Shown here piece by piece: positions 40,600 through 54,072 of a stretch of 64,000 bases of DNA. The notes beneath the pieces were generated by a model. The model was not told where the DNA came from and ran no database searches. It was given only the letters and a program-made list of their open reading frames with translations. The number at the start of each line of letters is the position of its first letter. Within the stretch, counting starts at the first letter, position 1. The stretch lies in assembly GCA_033782935.1 (NCBI GenBank), contig JAWQEG010001234.1, positions 1,310,501 through 1,374,500 of the forward strand, given 5' to 3'. The stretch is from Petrolisthes cinctipes. Lineage: Eukaryota; Arthropoda; Malacostraca; Decapoda; Porcellanidae. The position numbers were made by a program, and so were the translations under genes.

Positions 40600-43400
40600 A
40601 AAGTCGATATGTGCATGCATCTTCTGCACCCGTTTATATATCAAATTCAGGCTCAAAACACCCGAAAATTCGATAGTTTGGGGTTCCAGAAGCGATCTGT
40701 ACATGCCTACTCTGATACAGGCACAAAACATGCTGAAAATCGATATTTTAGATGCCCAAAATCAATATGTATATGAATCTTCTGCACCCATTTATATCCC
40801 AAATTCAGGCTTTAAACACCCGAAAATTAGATATTTTGGGGTCCCAGAAGCGATCTGTACATGCCTACCCAGTGCTAGAATGTTTTCAAAATATAGGCCC
40901 AAAACATGCTGAAAATCGATATTTTAAGTGTCCAAAGTCGATATGTGGATGCATCTTCTGTACCCGTTTATATCTCAAATTCAGGCTCCAAACACCCGAA
41001 AATACGATATTTTTGGGTCCTAGAAGCGATCTGTACATGCCTACTCAGTGCTAGAATGTTTTCAAAATATACGCTCAAAACATGCTAAAAATCGATATTT
41101 TAAGTGTCCAAAGTCGATATGTGCATGCATCTTCTGTACCCGTTTATATCTCAAATTCAGGCTCAAAACACGTGAAAATTCGATATTTTGGGGTCCCAGA
41201 AGCGATCTGTTCATGCCTACTCAGTGCCAGAATGTTTTCAAAATATAGCCCCAAAGAATGCTAAAAATCGATATTTTAAGTGCCCAAAAGTCGATATATG
41301 GATGCTTCTTCTATACCCGTTTATATCTCAAATTCAGGCTCCAAACACCCGAAAATTAGAGAATTTGGGGTCCCATAAGCGATCTGTACTTGCCTACCCA
41401 GTGCTAGAATGTTTTAAAAATATAGGCCAAAAACATGCCGAAAATCGATATTTTAAGTGTCCAAAGTCGATATGTGGATGCATCATCTGTACCCGTTTAT
41501 ATCTCAAATTCAGGCTCCAAACACCCGAAAATTCGATATTTTTGGGTCCAAGAAGCGATCTGTACATGCCTAGTCAGTGCTAGAATGTTTTCAAAATATA
41601 CGCTCAAAACATGCTAAAAATCGATATTTTAAGTGTCCAAAGTCGATATGTGCATGAAACTTCTGTACCCGTTTATATCTCAAATTCAGGCTCAACACAC
41701 CCGAAAATTCGATATTTTGGGGTCCCATAAGCGATCTGTACATGCCTACTCAGTGCTAGAATATTTTCAAAATATAGGCCCCAAAACATGCTAAAAATCG
41801 ATATTTTCGGTGCCCAAAGTCGATATATATTAAATTCAGGCCCAAAACACCCGAAAATTCGATATTTTTGGGTCCCAGAAGCGATCTGTACATGCCTACC
41901 TCGTGTTAGAGTATTTTCAAAATACAGGCCCAAAACAGGCTGAAAATTGATATTTTAGGTGACCAAAGTCAATATGTGTATGCATCTTCTGCTCCCGTTT
42001 ATATCCCAAATTCAACCTCAAAACACCCGAAAATTCAATATTTTGGGGCCCCAGAAGTGATCTGTACATGTCTACTTAGTGCTAGAATATTATCAAAATA
42101 TAGGCCCAAATCATGCTATAAATCAATATTTTGAGCGTCCAAAGTCGATATGTGCATATATCTTCTGTACCCGTTTATATCTCAAATTCAGGCTCAAAAC
42201 ACCCGAAAATTCGATAGTTCGGGGTTCCAGAAGCGATCTGTACATGCCTACTCTGATACAGGCACAAAACATGCTGAAAATCGATATTTTAGGTTCCCAA
42301 AGTCAATATGTATATGCATCTTCTGCACCCATTTATATCCCAAATTCAGGCTCCAAACACATGAAAATTAGATATTTTGGGGTCCCAGAAGCGATCTGTA
42401 CATGCCTACCCAGTGCTAGAATGTTTTCAAAATATAGGCCCAAAACATGCTGAAAATCGATATTTTAAGTGTCCAAAGTCGATATGTGGATGCATCTTCT
42501 GTACCCGTTTATATATCAAATTCAGGCTCCAAACACCCGAAAATTCGATATTTTTGGGTCCTAGAAGCGATCTGTACATGCCTAGTCAGTGCTAGAATGT
42601 TTTCAAAATATACGCTCAAAACATGCTAAAAATCGATATTTTAAGTGTCCAAAGTCGATATGTGCATGCATCTTCTGTACCCGTTTATATCTCAAATTCA
42701 GGCTCAAAACACCCGAAAATTCGATATTTTGGGGTCCCAGAAGCGATCTGTACATGCCTACTCAGTGCCAGAATGTTTTCAAAATATAGGCCCAAAGAAT
42801 GCTAAAAATCGATATTTTAGGTGCCCAAAAGTCGATATGTGGATACATCTTCTATACCCGTTTATATCTCAAATTCAGGCTCCAAACACCCGAGAATTAG
42901 ATATTTTTGGGTCCCAGAAGCGATCTGTACTTGCCTACCCAGTGCTAGAATGTTTTCAAAATATAGGCCCAAAACATGCTGAAAATCGATATTTTATGTG
43001 TCCAAAGTCGATATGTGGATGCATCATCTGTACCCGTTTATATCTCAAATTCAGGCTCCAAACACCCGAAAATTCGATATTTTTGGGTCCAAGAAGCGAT
43101 CTGTATATGCCTAGTCAGTGATAGAATGTTTTCAAAATATACGCTCAAAACATGCTAAAAATCGATATTTTAAGTGTCCAAAGTCGATATGTGCATGAAT
43201 CTTCTGTACCCGTTTATATCTCAAATTCAGGCTCAACACACCCGAAAATTCGATATTTTGGGGTCCCATAAGCGATCTGTACATGCCTACTCAGTGCTAG
43301 AATATTTTCATAATATAGGCCCCAAAACATGCTAAAAATCGATATTTTCGGTGCCCAAAGTCTATATATCAAATTCAGGCCCAAAACACCCGAAAATTCG
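40600..43400 (-). repeat. 1541-bp higher-order repeat (9 monomers), two copies
   Basis: The period is constant at 1541 bp: 'cgatagt' at 40671 and 42212, and matching monomers at 40906/42447, 41082/42623, 41435/42976 and 41756/43297. The length fits seven 176-bp units, one 158-bp and one 147-bp unit with small insertions. A distinctive marker is 'gataggtttccag'-like variation around 'cgatagt.cggggttcc', shared with the 2067-bp repeat further right at about 45.9 and 48.0 kb (offset 3725 between 42447 and 46172), so the two HORs share ancestry. Confidence 0.82.
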
Positions 43401-44767
43401 ATATTTTGGGGTCCCAGAAGCGATCTGTACATGCCTACTCCGTGTTAGAGTATTTTCAATATACTGGCCCAAAACATACTGAAAATCGATCTTTTAGGTG
43501 CCCAAATGTCGATATGTGGATGCATCTTCTGTACCCGGTTATATCTCAAATTCAGGCTCTAAACACCCGAAAATTCGATATTTTATGGTCCTAGAAGCGA
43601 TCTGTACTTGCCTACCTCGTGTTAGAGTATTTTCAAAATACAGGCCCAAAACAGGCTGAAAATTGATATTTTAGGTAACCAAAGTCAATATGTGTATGCA
43701 TCTTCTGCTCCCGTTTATATCCCAAAATCAACCTCAAAACACCCGAAAATTCGATATTTTTCGGTCCCAGATGCGATCTGTACATGTCTACTCAGTGCTA
43801 GAATGTTTTTAAAATATATGCTCAAAACATGCTAAAAATCGATATTTTAAGTGTCCAAAGTCGATATCTCAAATTCAGGCTCCAAACACCCGAAAATTCG
43901 ATATTTTTGGGTCCCAGAAGCGATCTGTACATGCCTACCCAGTGCTAGAATATTTTCAAAATATAGGCCCAAAACATGCTGAAAATCGATATTTTAAGTG
44001 TCCAAAGTCGATATGTGGATGCATATTCTGTACCCGTTTATATCTCAAATTCAGGCTCCAAACACCCGAAAATTCGAAATTTTTGGGTCCTAGAAGCGAT
44101 CTGTACATGCCTACTCCTAGGTAGAATGTTTTCAATATACAGACCCAAAACATGCTCATAATCGATATTTTAGGTTCCCAAAAGTCGATATGTGCTTGCA
44201 TCTTGTGTTCCTGTTTATATGTCAAATTTAGGCTCAAAACACCCGAAAATTCGATATTTTGGGGTCCCAGAAGCGATCTGTACATTCCTACTCAGTGCTA
44301 GAATATTTTCAAAATATAGGCCCAAAACATGCTAAAAATCGATATATTAGGTGCCCAAAGTCGATATCTCAAATTCAGGCCCAAAACACCCGAAAATTCG
44401 ATATTTTGGGGTCCCATAAGCGATCTGTACATGCCTACTCAAATACAGGCCAAAAACATGCTGAAAATCGATATTTTAAGTGTCCAAAGTCGATATGTGC
44501 ATGCAACTTCTGCACCCGTTTATATCTCAAATTCAGGCTCAAAACACCCGAAAATTCAATATTTTGGGGCCCCAGAAGTGATCTGTACATGTCTACTTAG
44601 TGCTAGAATATTATCAAAATATAGGCCCAAATCATGCTATAAATCAATATTTTGAGTGTCCAAAGTCGATATGTGCATATATCTTCTGTACCCGTTTATA
44701 TCTCAAATTCAGGCTCAAAACACCCGAAAATTCGATATTTTGGGGTCCCAGAAGTGATCTGTACATG

Positions 44768-47700
44768 CCTACTTAGTGCTAGAATATTATCAAAATATAG
44801 GCCCAAATCATGCTATAAATCAATATTTTAAGTGTCTAAAGTCGATATGTGCATGTATCTTCTGTACCTGTTTATATCCCAAATTCAACCTCAAAACACC
44901 CGACAATTCGATATTTTTGGGTCCCAGAAGCGAACTGTACATGCCTACTCCGTGATAGAGTATTTTCAAAATACAGGCCCAAAACATAATGGAAATCGAT
45001 CTTTTAGGTACACAAAGTCAATATGTGTATGCATCTTCTGCACCCGTTTATATCCCAAATTCAACCTCAAAACACCCGAAAATTCGATATTTTTGGGTCC
45101 CAGAAGCGATCTGTACATGCCTACTTAGTGCTAGAATGTTTTCAAAATATAGGCTCATAACATGCTAAAAATCGATATTTTAAGTGTCCAAAGTCGATAT
45201 GTGCATGTATCTTCTGTACCCGTTTATATCTCAAATTCAGGCTCAAAACACCCTAAAATTCGATATTTTTGGGTCCTTGAAGCGATCTGTCATGCCTACT
45301 CCTAGTTAGAATGTTTTCAAGATACAGACCCAAAACATGCTCAAAATCGATATTTTACGTGCCCAAAAGTCGATATGTGCATGCATCTTCTGTACCCGTT
45401 TATATTTCAAATTCAGGCTCAAAACACACGAAAATTAGATATTTTGGGGTCCCAGAAGCGATCTGTACCTGCCTACTCAGTGCTAGAATATTTTCAAAAT
45501 ATAGGCCTAAAACATGCTAAAAATCGATATTTTTGGTGCACAAAGTCGATATCTCAAATTCAGGCCCAAAACACCCGAAAATTCGATATTTTGGGGTCCC
45601 TGAAGCGATCTGTACATGCCTAATCCGTGTTAGAGTATTTTCAATATACAGGCCCATAACATACTGAAAATCGATCTTTTAGATGCCCAAAAGTCGATAT
45701 GTGGATGCATCTTCTGCACCCGTTTATATCTCAAATTCAGGCTCCAAACACCCGAAAATTCGATACTTTGGGGTCCCAGAAGCGATCTGTACTTGCCTAC
45801 GAAGTGTTAGAATATTTTCAAAATACAGGCCAAAAACATGCTGAAAATCGATATTTTAGGTGACCAAAGTCAATATGTGCATGCATCTTCTGTACCCGTA
45901 TATATCTCAAATTCAGGCTCAAAACACCCGAAAATTCGATAGTTCGGGGTTCCAGAAGCGATCTGTACATGCCTACTCTGATACAGGCACAAAACATGCT
46001 GAAAATCGATATTTTAGGTTCCCAAAGTCAATATGTATATGCATCTTCTGCACCCATTTATATCCCAAATTCAGGCTCCAAACACCCGAAAATTAGATAT
46101 TTGGGGGTCCCAGAAGCGATCTGTACATGCCTACCCAGTGCTAGAATGTTTTCAAAATATAGGCCCAAAACATGCTGAAAATCGATATTTTAAGTGTCCA
46201 AAGTCGATATGTGGATGCATCTTCTGTACCCGTTTATATATCAAATTCAGGCTCCAAACACCCGAAAATTCGATATTTTTGGGTCCTAGAAGCGATCTGT
46301 ACATGCCTAGTCAGTGCTAGAATGTTTTCAAAATATACGCTCAAAACATGCTAAAAATCGATATTTTAAGTGTCCAAAGTCGATATGTGCATGCATCTTC
46401 TGTACCCGTTTATATCTCAAATTCAGGCTCAAAACACCCGAAAATTCGATATTTTGGGGTCCCAGAAGCGATCTGTACATGCCTACTCAGTGCCAGAATG
46501 TTTTCAAAATATAGGCCCAAAGAATGCTAAAAATCGATATTTTAGGTGCCCAAAAGTCGATATGTGGATACATCTTCTATACCAGTTTATATCTCAAATT
46601 CAGGCTCCAAACACCCGAAAATTAGATATTTTGGGGTCCCAGAAGCGATCTGTACTTGCCTACCCAGTGCTAGAATGTTTTCAAAATATAGGCCCAAAAC
46701 ATGCTGAAAATCGATATTTTATGTGTCCAAAGTCGATATGTGCATATATCTTCTGTACCCGTTTATATCTCAAATTCAGGCTCAAAACACCCGAAAATTC
46801 GATATTTTGGGGTCCCAGAAGTGATCTGTACATGCCTACTTAGTGCTAGAATATTACCAAAATATAGGCCCAAATCATGCTATAAATCAATATTTTAAGT
46901 GTCCAAAGTCGATATGTGCATGTATCTTCTGTACCTGTTTATATCCCAAATTCAACCTCAAAACACCCGACAATTCGATGTTTTTGGGTCCCAGAAGCGA
47001 ACTGTACATGCCTACTCCGTGATAGAGTATTTTCAAAATACAGGCCCAAAACATAATGGAAATCGATCTTTTAGGTACCCAAAGTCAATATGTGTATGCA
47101 TCTTCTGCACCCGTTTATATCCCAAATTCAACCTCAAAACACCCGAAAATTCGATATTTTTGGGTCCCAGAAGCGATCTGTACATTCCTACTTAGTGCTA
47201 TAATGTTTTCAAAATATAGGCTCATAACATGCTAAAAATCGATATTTTAAGTGTCCAAAGTCGATATGTGCATGTATCTTCTGTACCCGTTTATATCTCA
47301 AATTCAGGCTCAAAACACCCGAAAATTCGATATTTTTGGGTCCTTGAAGCGATCTGTCATGCCTACTCCTAGTTAGAATGTTTTCAAGATACAGACCCAA
47401 AACATGCATAAAATCGATATTTTACGTGCCCAAAAGTCGATATGTGCATGCATCTTCTGTACCCGTTTATATCTCAAATTCAGGCTCAAAACACACGAAA
47501 ATTCGATATTTTGGGGTCCCAGAAACGATCTGTACATGCCTACTCAGTGCTAGAATATTTTCAAAATATAGGCCTAAAACATGCTAAAAATCGATATTTT
47601 TGGTGCACAAAGTCGATATCTCAAATTCAGCCCCAAAACACCCGAAAATTCGATATTTTGGGGTCCCAGAAGCGATCTGTACATGCCTACTCCGTGTTAG

Positions 47701-48902
47701 AGTATTTTCAATATACAGGCCCATAACATACTGAAAATCGATCTTTTAGATGCCCAAAAGTCGATATGTGGATGCATCTTCCGCACCCGTTTATATCTCA
47801 AATTCAGGCTCCAAACACCCGAAAATTCGATACTTTGGGGTCCCAGAAGCGATCTGTACTTGCCTACTAAGTGTTAGAATATTTTCAAAATACAGGCCAA
47901 AAACATGCTGAAAATCGATATTTTAGGTGACCAAAGTCAATATGTGCATGCATCTTCTGTACCCGTATATATCTCAAATTCAGGCTCAAAACACCCGAAA
48001 ATTCGATAGTTCGGGGTTCCAGAAGCGATCTGTACATGCCTACTCTGATACAGGCACAAAACATGCTGAAAATCGATATTTTAGGTTCCCAAAGTCAATA
48101 TGTATATGCATCTTCTGCACCCATTTATATCCCAAATTCAGGCTCCAAACATCCGAAAATTAGATATTTTGGGGTCCCAGAAACGATCTGTACATGCCTA
48201 CCCAGTGCTAGAATGTTTTCAAAATATAGGCCCAAAACATGCTGAAAATCGATATTTTAAGTGTCCAAAGTCGATATGTGGATGCATCTTCTGTACCCGT
48301 TTATATATCAAATTCAGGCTCCAAACACCCGAAAATTCGATATTTTTGGGTCCTAGAAGCGATCTGTACATGCCTAAACAGTGCTAGAATGTTTTCAAAA
48401 TATACGCTCAAAACATGCTAAAAATCGATATTTTAAGTGTCCAAAGTCGATATGTGCATGCATCTTCTGTACCCGTTTATATCTCAAATTCAGGCTCAAA
48501 ACACCCGAAAATTCGATATTTTGGGGTCCCAGAAGCGATCTGTACATGCCTACTCAGTGCCAGAATATTTTCAAAATATAGGCCCAAAGAATGCTAAAAA
48601 TCGATATTTTAGGTGCCCAAAAGTCGATATGTGGATACATCTTCTATACCCGTTTATATCTCAAATTCAGGCTCCAAACACCCGAAAATTAGATATTTTG
48701 GGGTCCCAGAAGCGATCTGTACTTGCCTACACAGTGCTAGAATGTTTTCAAAATATAGGCCCAAAACATGCTGAAAATCGATATTTTATGTGTCCAATGT
48801 CGATATGTGGATGCATCTTCTGTACCCGTTTATATCTCAAATTCAGGCTCCAAACACCCGAAAATTCGATATTTTTGGGTCCTAGAAGCGATCTGTACAT
48901 GC
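44768..48902 (-). repeat. 2067-bp higher-order repeat (12 monomers), two copies
   Basis: Copy 1 runs 44768-46834 and copy 2 runs 46835-48902, with matched landmarks at a constant 2067-bp offset (44832/46899, 45311/47378, 45860/47927, 46033/48100, 46370/48437). Reading the tail segment of each monomer gives the order C A C B C A (A-like) D C C C C. Spacings fit ten 176-bp, one 147-bp and one 158-bp unit. The copies differ at scattered positions. A B-class monomer with 'ctgtcatgcctac' (2-bp loss) marks both copies, near 45290 and 47357. Confidence 0.85.
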
Positions 48903-50243
48903 CTACTCAGTGCTAGAATGTTTTCAAAATATACGCTCAAAACATGCTAAAAATCGATATTTTATGTGTCCAAAGTTGATATGTGCATGCATCTTCTGTA
49001 CCCGTTTATATCTCAAATTCAGGCTCAACACACCCGAAAATTCGATATTTTGGGGTTCCAGAAACGATATGTACATGCCTACTCAGTGCTAGAATATTTT
49101 CATAATATAGGCCCAAAACATGCTAAAAATCGATATTTTCGGTGCCCAAAGTCGATATCTCAAATTCAGGCCCAAAACACCCGAAAGTTCGATATTTTGG
49201 GGTCCCAGAAGCGATCTGTACATGCCTACTCCGTGTTAGAGTATTTTCAATATACTGGCCCAAAACATACTGAAAATCAAACTTTTAGGTGCCCAAATGT
49301 CGATATGTGGATGCATCTTCTGTACCCGGTTATATCTCAAATTCAGGCTCCAAACACCCGAATATTCGATATTTTGGGGTCCCAGATGCGATCTGTACTT
49401 GCCTACTCAGTGCTAGAATATTTTCAAAATATAGGCCCAAAACATGCTAAAAATCGATATATTAGGTGCCCAAAGTCAATATGTGTATGCATCTTCTGCT
49501 CCCGTTTATATCCCAAATTCAACCTCAAAACACCCGAAAATTCGATATTTTTCGGTCCCAGAAGCGATCTGTACATGTCTACTCAGTGCTAAAATGTTTT
49601 TAAAATATAGGCTCAAAACATGCTAAAAATCGATATTTTAAGTGTCAAAAGTCGATGTGTGCATGCATCTTCTGTACCCGTTTATATCTCAAATTCAGGC
49701 TCAAAACACCCGAAAATTCGATATTTTGGGGTCCCAGAAGTGATCTGTACATGCCTACTTAGTTCTAGAATATTTTCAAAATATAGGCCAAAAACATATT
49801 GAAAATCGATCTTTTAGGTGCCCAAAAGTCGATATGTGCATGCATCTTCTGTACCCGTTTATATCTCAAATTCAGTCTCCAAACACCCGAAAATTCAATA
49901 TTTTGGGGTCCCAGAAGCGATCTGTACATGCCTACTCAGTGCTAGAATATTTTCAAAATATAGGCCCAAAACATGCTAAAAATCGATATATTAGGTGCCC
50001 AAAGTCGATATCTCAAATTCAGGCCCAAAACACCCGAAAATTCGATATTTTGGGGTCCCATAAGCGATCTGTACATGCCTACTCAGAAAAAGGCCAAAAA
50101 CATGCTGAAAATCGATATTTTAAGTGTCCAAAGTCGATATGTGCATGCAACTTCTGTACCCGTTTATATCTCAAATTCAGGCTCAAAACACCCGAAAATT
50201 TGATGTTTTGGGGTCCCAGAAGTGATCTGTACATGCCTACTTA

Positions 50244-50600
50244 GTGCTAGAATATTATCAAAATATAGGCCCAAATCATGCTATAAATCAATATTTTAAG
50301 TGTCCAAAGTCGATATGTGCATGTATCTTCTGTACCCGTTTATATCTCAAATTCAGGCTCAAAACACCCGAAAATTCGATATTTTGGGGTCCTAGAAGTG
50401 ATCTGTACATGTCTACTCAGTGCTAGAATATTATCAAAATATAGGCCTAAATCATGCTATAAATCAATATTTTAAGTGTCCAAAGTCGATATGTGCATGT
50501 ATCTTCTGTACCTGTTTATATCCCAAATTCAACCTCAAAACACCCGACAATTCGATATTTTTGGGTCCCAGAAGCGAACTGTACATGCCTACTCAGTGCT
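50244..50600 (-). repeat. Simple tandem duplication of a single 176-bp monomer
   Basis: Adjacent C-class monomers carrying 'attatcaaaatataggcc' and 'catgctataaatcaatatt' repeat with an exact 176-bp offset (50244/50420) and near identity. The same variant pair occurs at about 44.6-44.8 kb. It shows single-monomer as well as multi-monomer amplification. Confidence 0.7.
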
Positions 50601-53600
50601 AGAATGTTTAAAAAATAAAGGCTCAAAACAAGCTAAAAATCGATATTTTAAGTGTCCAAAGTCGATATGTGCATGCATCATCTGTACCCGTTTATATCTC
50701 AAATTCAGGTTAAAAACACCCGAAAATTCGATATTTTGGGGTCCCAGAAGTGATCTGTACATGCCTACTTAGTGCTAGATTATTTTCAAAATATAGGCCC
50801 AAAACATGCTCAAAATCGATATTTTAGGTGCCCAAAGTCGATATCTCAAATACAGGCCCAAAACTCCCGAAAATTCGATATTTTTGGGTCCCAGATGCGA
50901 TCTGTACATGCCTACTCCGTGTTAGATTATTTTCGAAATACAGGCCCATAACATTCAGAAAATCGATATTTTAGGTGCCCAAAGTCAATATGTGCATGCC
51001 TTTTCTATACCCGTTTATATGTCAAATTCAGACTCAAAACTCCCGAAAATTCGATATTTTGGGGTCCCAGAAGCGATCTGTACTCAGTGCTAGAATATTT
51101 TCAAAATATAGGCCCAAAACATGCTACAAATCGATATTTTAGGTGCCCAAAGTTGATATCTCAATTTCAGGCCCAAAACACCCGAAAATTCGATATTTTG
51201 GGGGCCCAGAAGCGATCTGTACATGCCTACTCCGTGTTAGAGTATTTTCAATATAATGGCCGAAAACATACTGAAAATCGATCTTTTAGGTGCCCAAAAG
51301 TCGATATGTGTATACATCTTCTGCACCTGTTTATATCCCAAATTCAACCTCAAAACACCCGAAAATTCAATATTTTGGGGTCCCAGAAGTGATCTGTACA
51401 TGCCTACTTAGTGCTAGAATATTTTCAAAATATAGGCCCAAAACATGCAAAAATCTAAATTTTAGGTGCCCAAAGTTGATATCTCTATTTCAGGCCCAAA
51501 ACACCCGAAAATTCAATATTTTGGGGTCCCAGAAGCGAACTGTACATGCCTACTCCGTGTTAGAGTATTTTTAAAATACAGGTCCAAAACATACAGAAAA
51601 TCGATATTTTAGGTGCACAAAAGTCGATATGTGCATGCATCTTCTGTACCCGTTTATATCTCAAATTCAGGCTCCAAACACCCGAAAATTCGATATTTTG
51701 GGGTCCTAGAAGCGATCTGTAAATGCCTACTCAGAAACAGGCCCAAAACATGCTGAAAATCGATATTTTAGGTGCCCAAAGTCAATATGTGTATGCATCT
51801 TCTTCACCCGTTTATATACCAAATTCAACCTCAAAACACCCGAAAATTCGATAGTTTTGGGTCCCAGAAGCGATCTGTACATGCCTACTCAGTGCTAGAA
51901 TTTTTTCAAAATATAGGCTCAAAACATGCAAAAAATCGATATTTTAAGTGTCCAAAGTCGATATGTGCATGCATCTACTGTACCCGTTTATATCTCAAAT
52001 TCAGGCTCAAAACACCCGAAAATTCGGTGTTTTGGGTCCTAGAAGCGATCTGTACATGCCTACTCCTAGTTAGAATGTTTTCAAGATACAGACCCAAAAC
52101 ATGCTCAAAATCGAAATTTTTATGTGCCCAAAAGTCGATATGTTGATGCATCTTCTGTACCCGTTTATATCTCAAATTCAGGCTCCAAACACCCGAAAAT
52201 TCGATATTTTTGGGTCCCAGAAGCGATCTGTACATGCCTACTCAGTGCTAGAATGTTTTCAAAATATAGGCTAAAAATCGATATTTTTAGTGTCCAAAGT
52301 CGATATGTGCATGCATCTTCTGTACCCGTTTATATCTCATATTCAGGCTCAAAACACCCGAAAATTCGGTATTTTTGGGTAATAGAAGCGATCTGTACAT
52401 GCCTACTCATAGTTAGAATGTTTTCAAGATACAGACCCAAAACATGCTCAAAATCGATATTTTAGGTGCCCAAAAGTCGATATGTGGATTCATCTTCTGT
52501 ACCCGTTTATATCTCAAATTCAGGCTCCAAACACCCGAAAATTCGATATTTTTGGGTCCTAGAAGCGATCTGCACTTGCCTCCTCCGTGTTAGAGTATTT
52601 TCAAAATACAGGCCCATAACATGCCGAAAATCGATATTTTAGGTGACGAAAGTCAATATGTATATGCATCTTCTGTACCCGTTTATATCTCAAATTCAGG
52701 CTCAAAACACCCAAAAAATCGATATTTTGGGGTCCCAGAAGTGATCTGTACATGCCTACTTAGTGCTAGAATATTTTTAAAATATAGGCCCAAAACATGC
52801 TAAAAATCGATATTTTATGTGCCCAAAGTCGATATCTCAAATTCAGGCCCAAAACACCCGAAAATTCGATATTTTGGGGTCCCAGAAGCGCACAGTACAT
52901 GCCTACTCCGTGTTAGAGTATTTTCAAAATACAGGCCAAAAACATACTGAAAATCGATCTTTTAGGTGCCCAAAAGTCGATATGTGCATGCATCTTCTGT
53001 ACCCGTTTATATCTCAAATTCAGCCTCCAAACACTCGAAAATTTGATATTTTGGGGTCCCAGAAGCGATCTGTACATGCCTACTCAGATACAGGCCCAAA
53101 ACATGCTGAAAATCGATATTTTAGGTGCACAAAGTCAATATGTGCATTCCTTTTTCTGTAACCGTTTATATCTCAAATTCAGGCTCAAAACACCCGAAAA
53201 TTTGATATTTTGGGGTCCCAGAAGCAAACTGTACATGCCTACTCAGTGCTAGAATATTTTTAAAATATAGGCCCAAAACATGCTGAAAATCGATCATTTA
53301 GGTGCCCAAAGTCAATATGTGCATGCATCTTTTGTACCCGTTTATATCTCAAATTCAGGTTTAAAACGCCCGAAAATTCGGTATTTTTGGGTCTTTGAAG
53401 CGATCTGTATATGCCTACTCCTAGTTAGAATGTTTTCAAGATACAGATCCAAAACATGCTCAAAATCGATATTTTAGGTGCCCAAAAGTTGATATGTTCA
53501 TGCATCTTCTGTACCCGTTTATATTTCAAATTCAGGTTCTAAACACCCGAAAATTCGGTATTTTTGGGTCCTATGCTAGAAATCGATATTTTAGGTGCCC

Positions 53601-54072
53601 AAAAGTCGATATGTGCATGCATCTTCTGTACACGTTTATATCTCAAATTCTGGCTCAAAACACCCGAAAATTCGATATTTTGGGGTCCCAGAAACGATCT
53701 GTACATCCCTATCAGAGCTAGAATATTTTCAAAATATAGGCCCAAAACATGCTAATAATCGATATTTTAGGTGCCCAAAGTTGATATCTCAAATTCAGCC
53801 CCAAAACACCGTATAATTCGATATTTTGGGGTCCCAGAAGCGATCTGTACTTTCTTACGCCGTGTTAGAGTATTATCAATATACAGGCCCAAAACATTCT
53901 GAAAATCGATCTTTTAGCTGCCCAAAAGTCGATATGTGGATGCATCTTCGGTATCCGTTTATATCTTAAATTGAGGCTCCAAACACCCGAAAATTCGATA
54001 TTTTGGGGTCCCAGAAGCGATCTGTACTTGCCTACTCTGTGTTAGAGTATTTTCAAAATACAGGTCCAAAAC

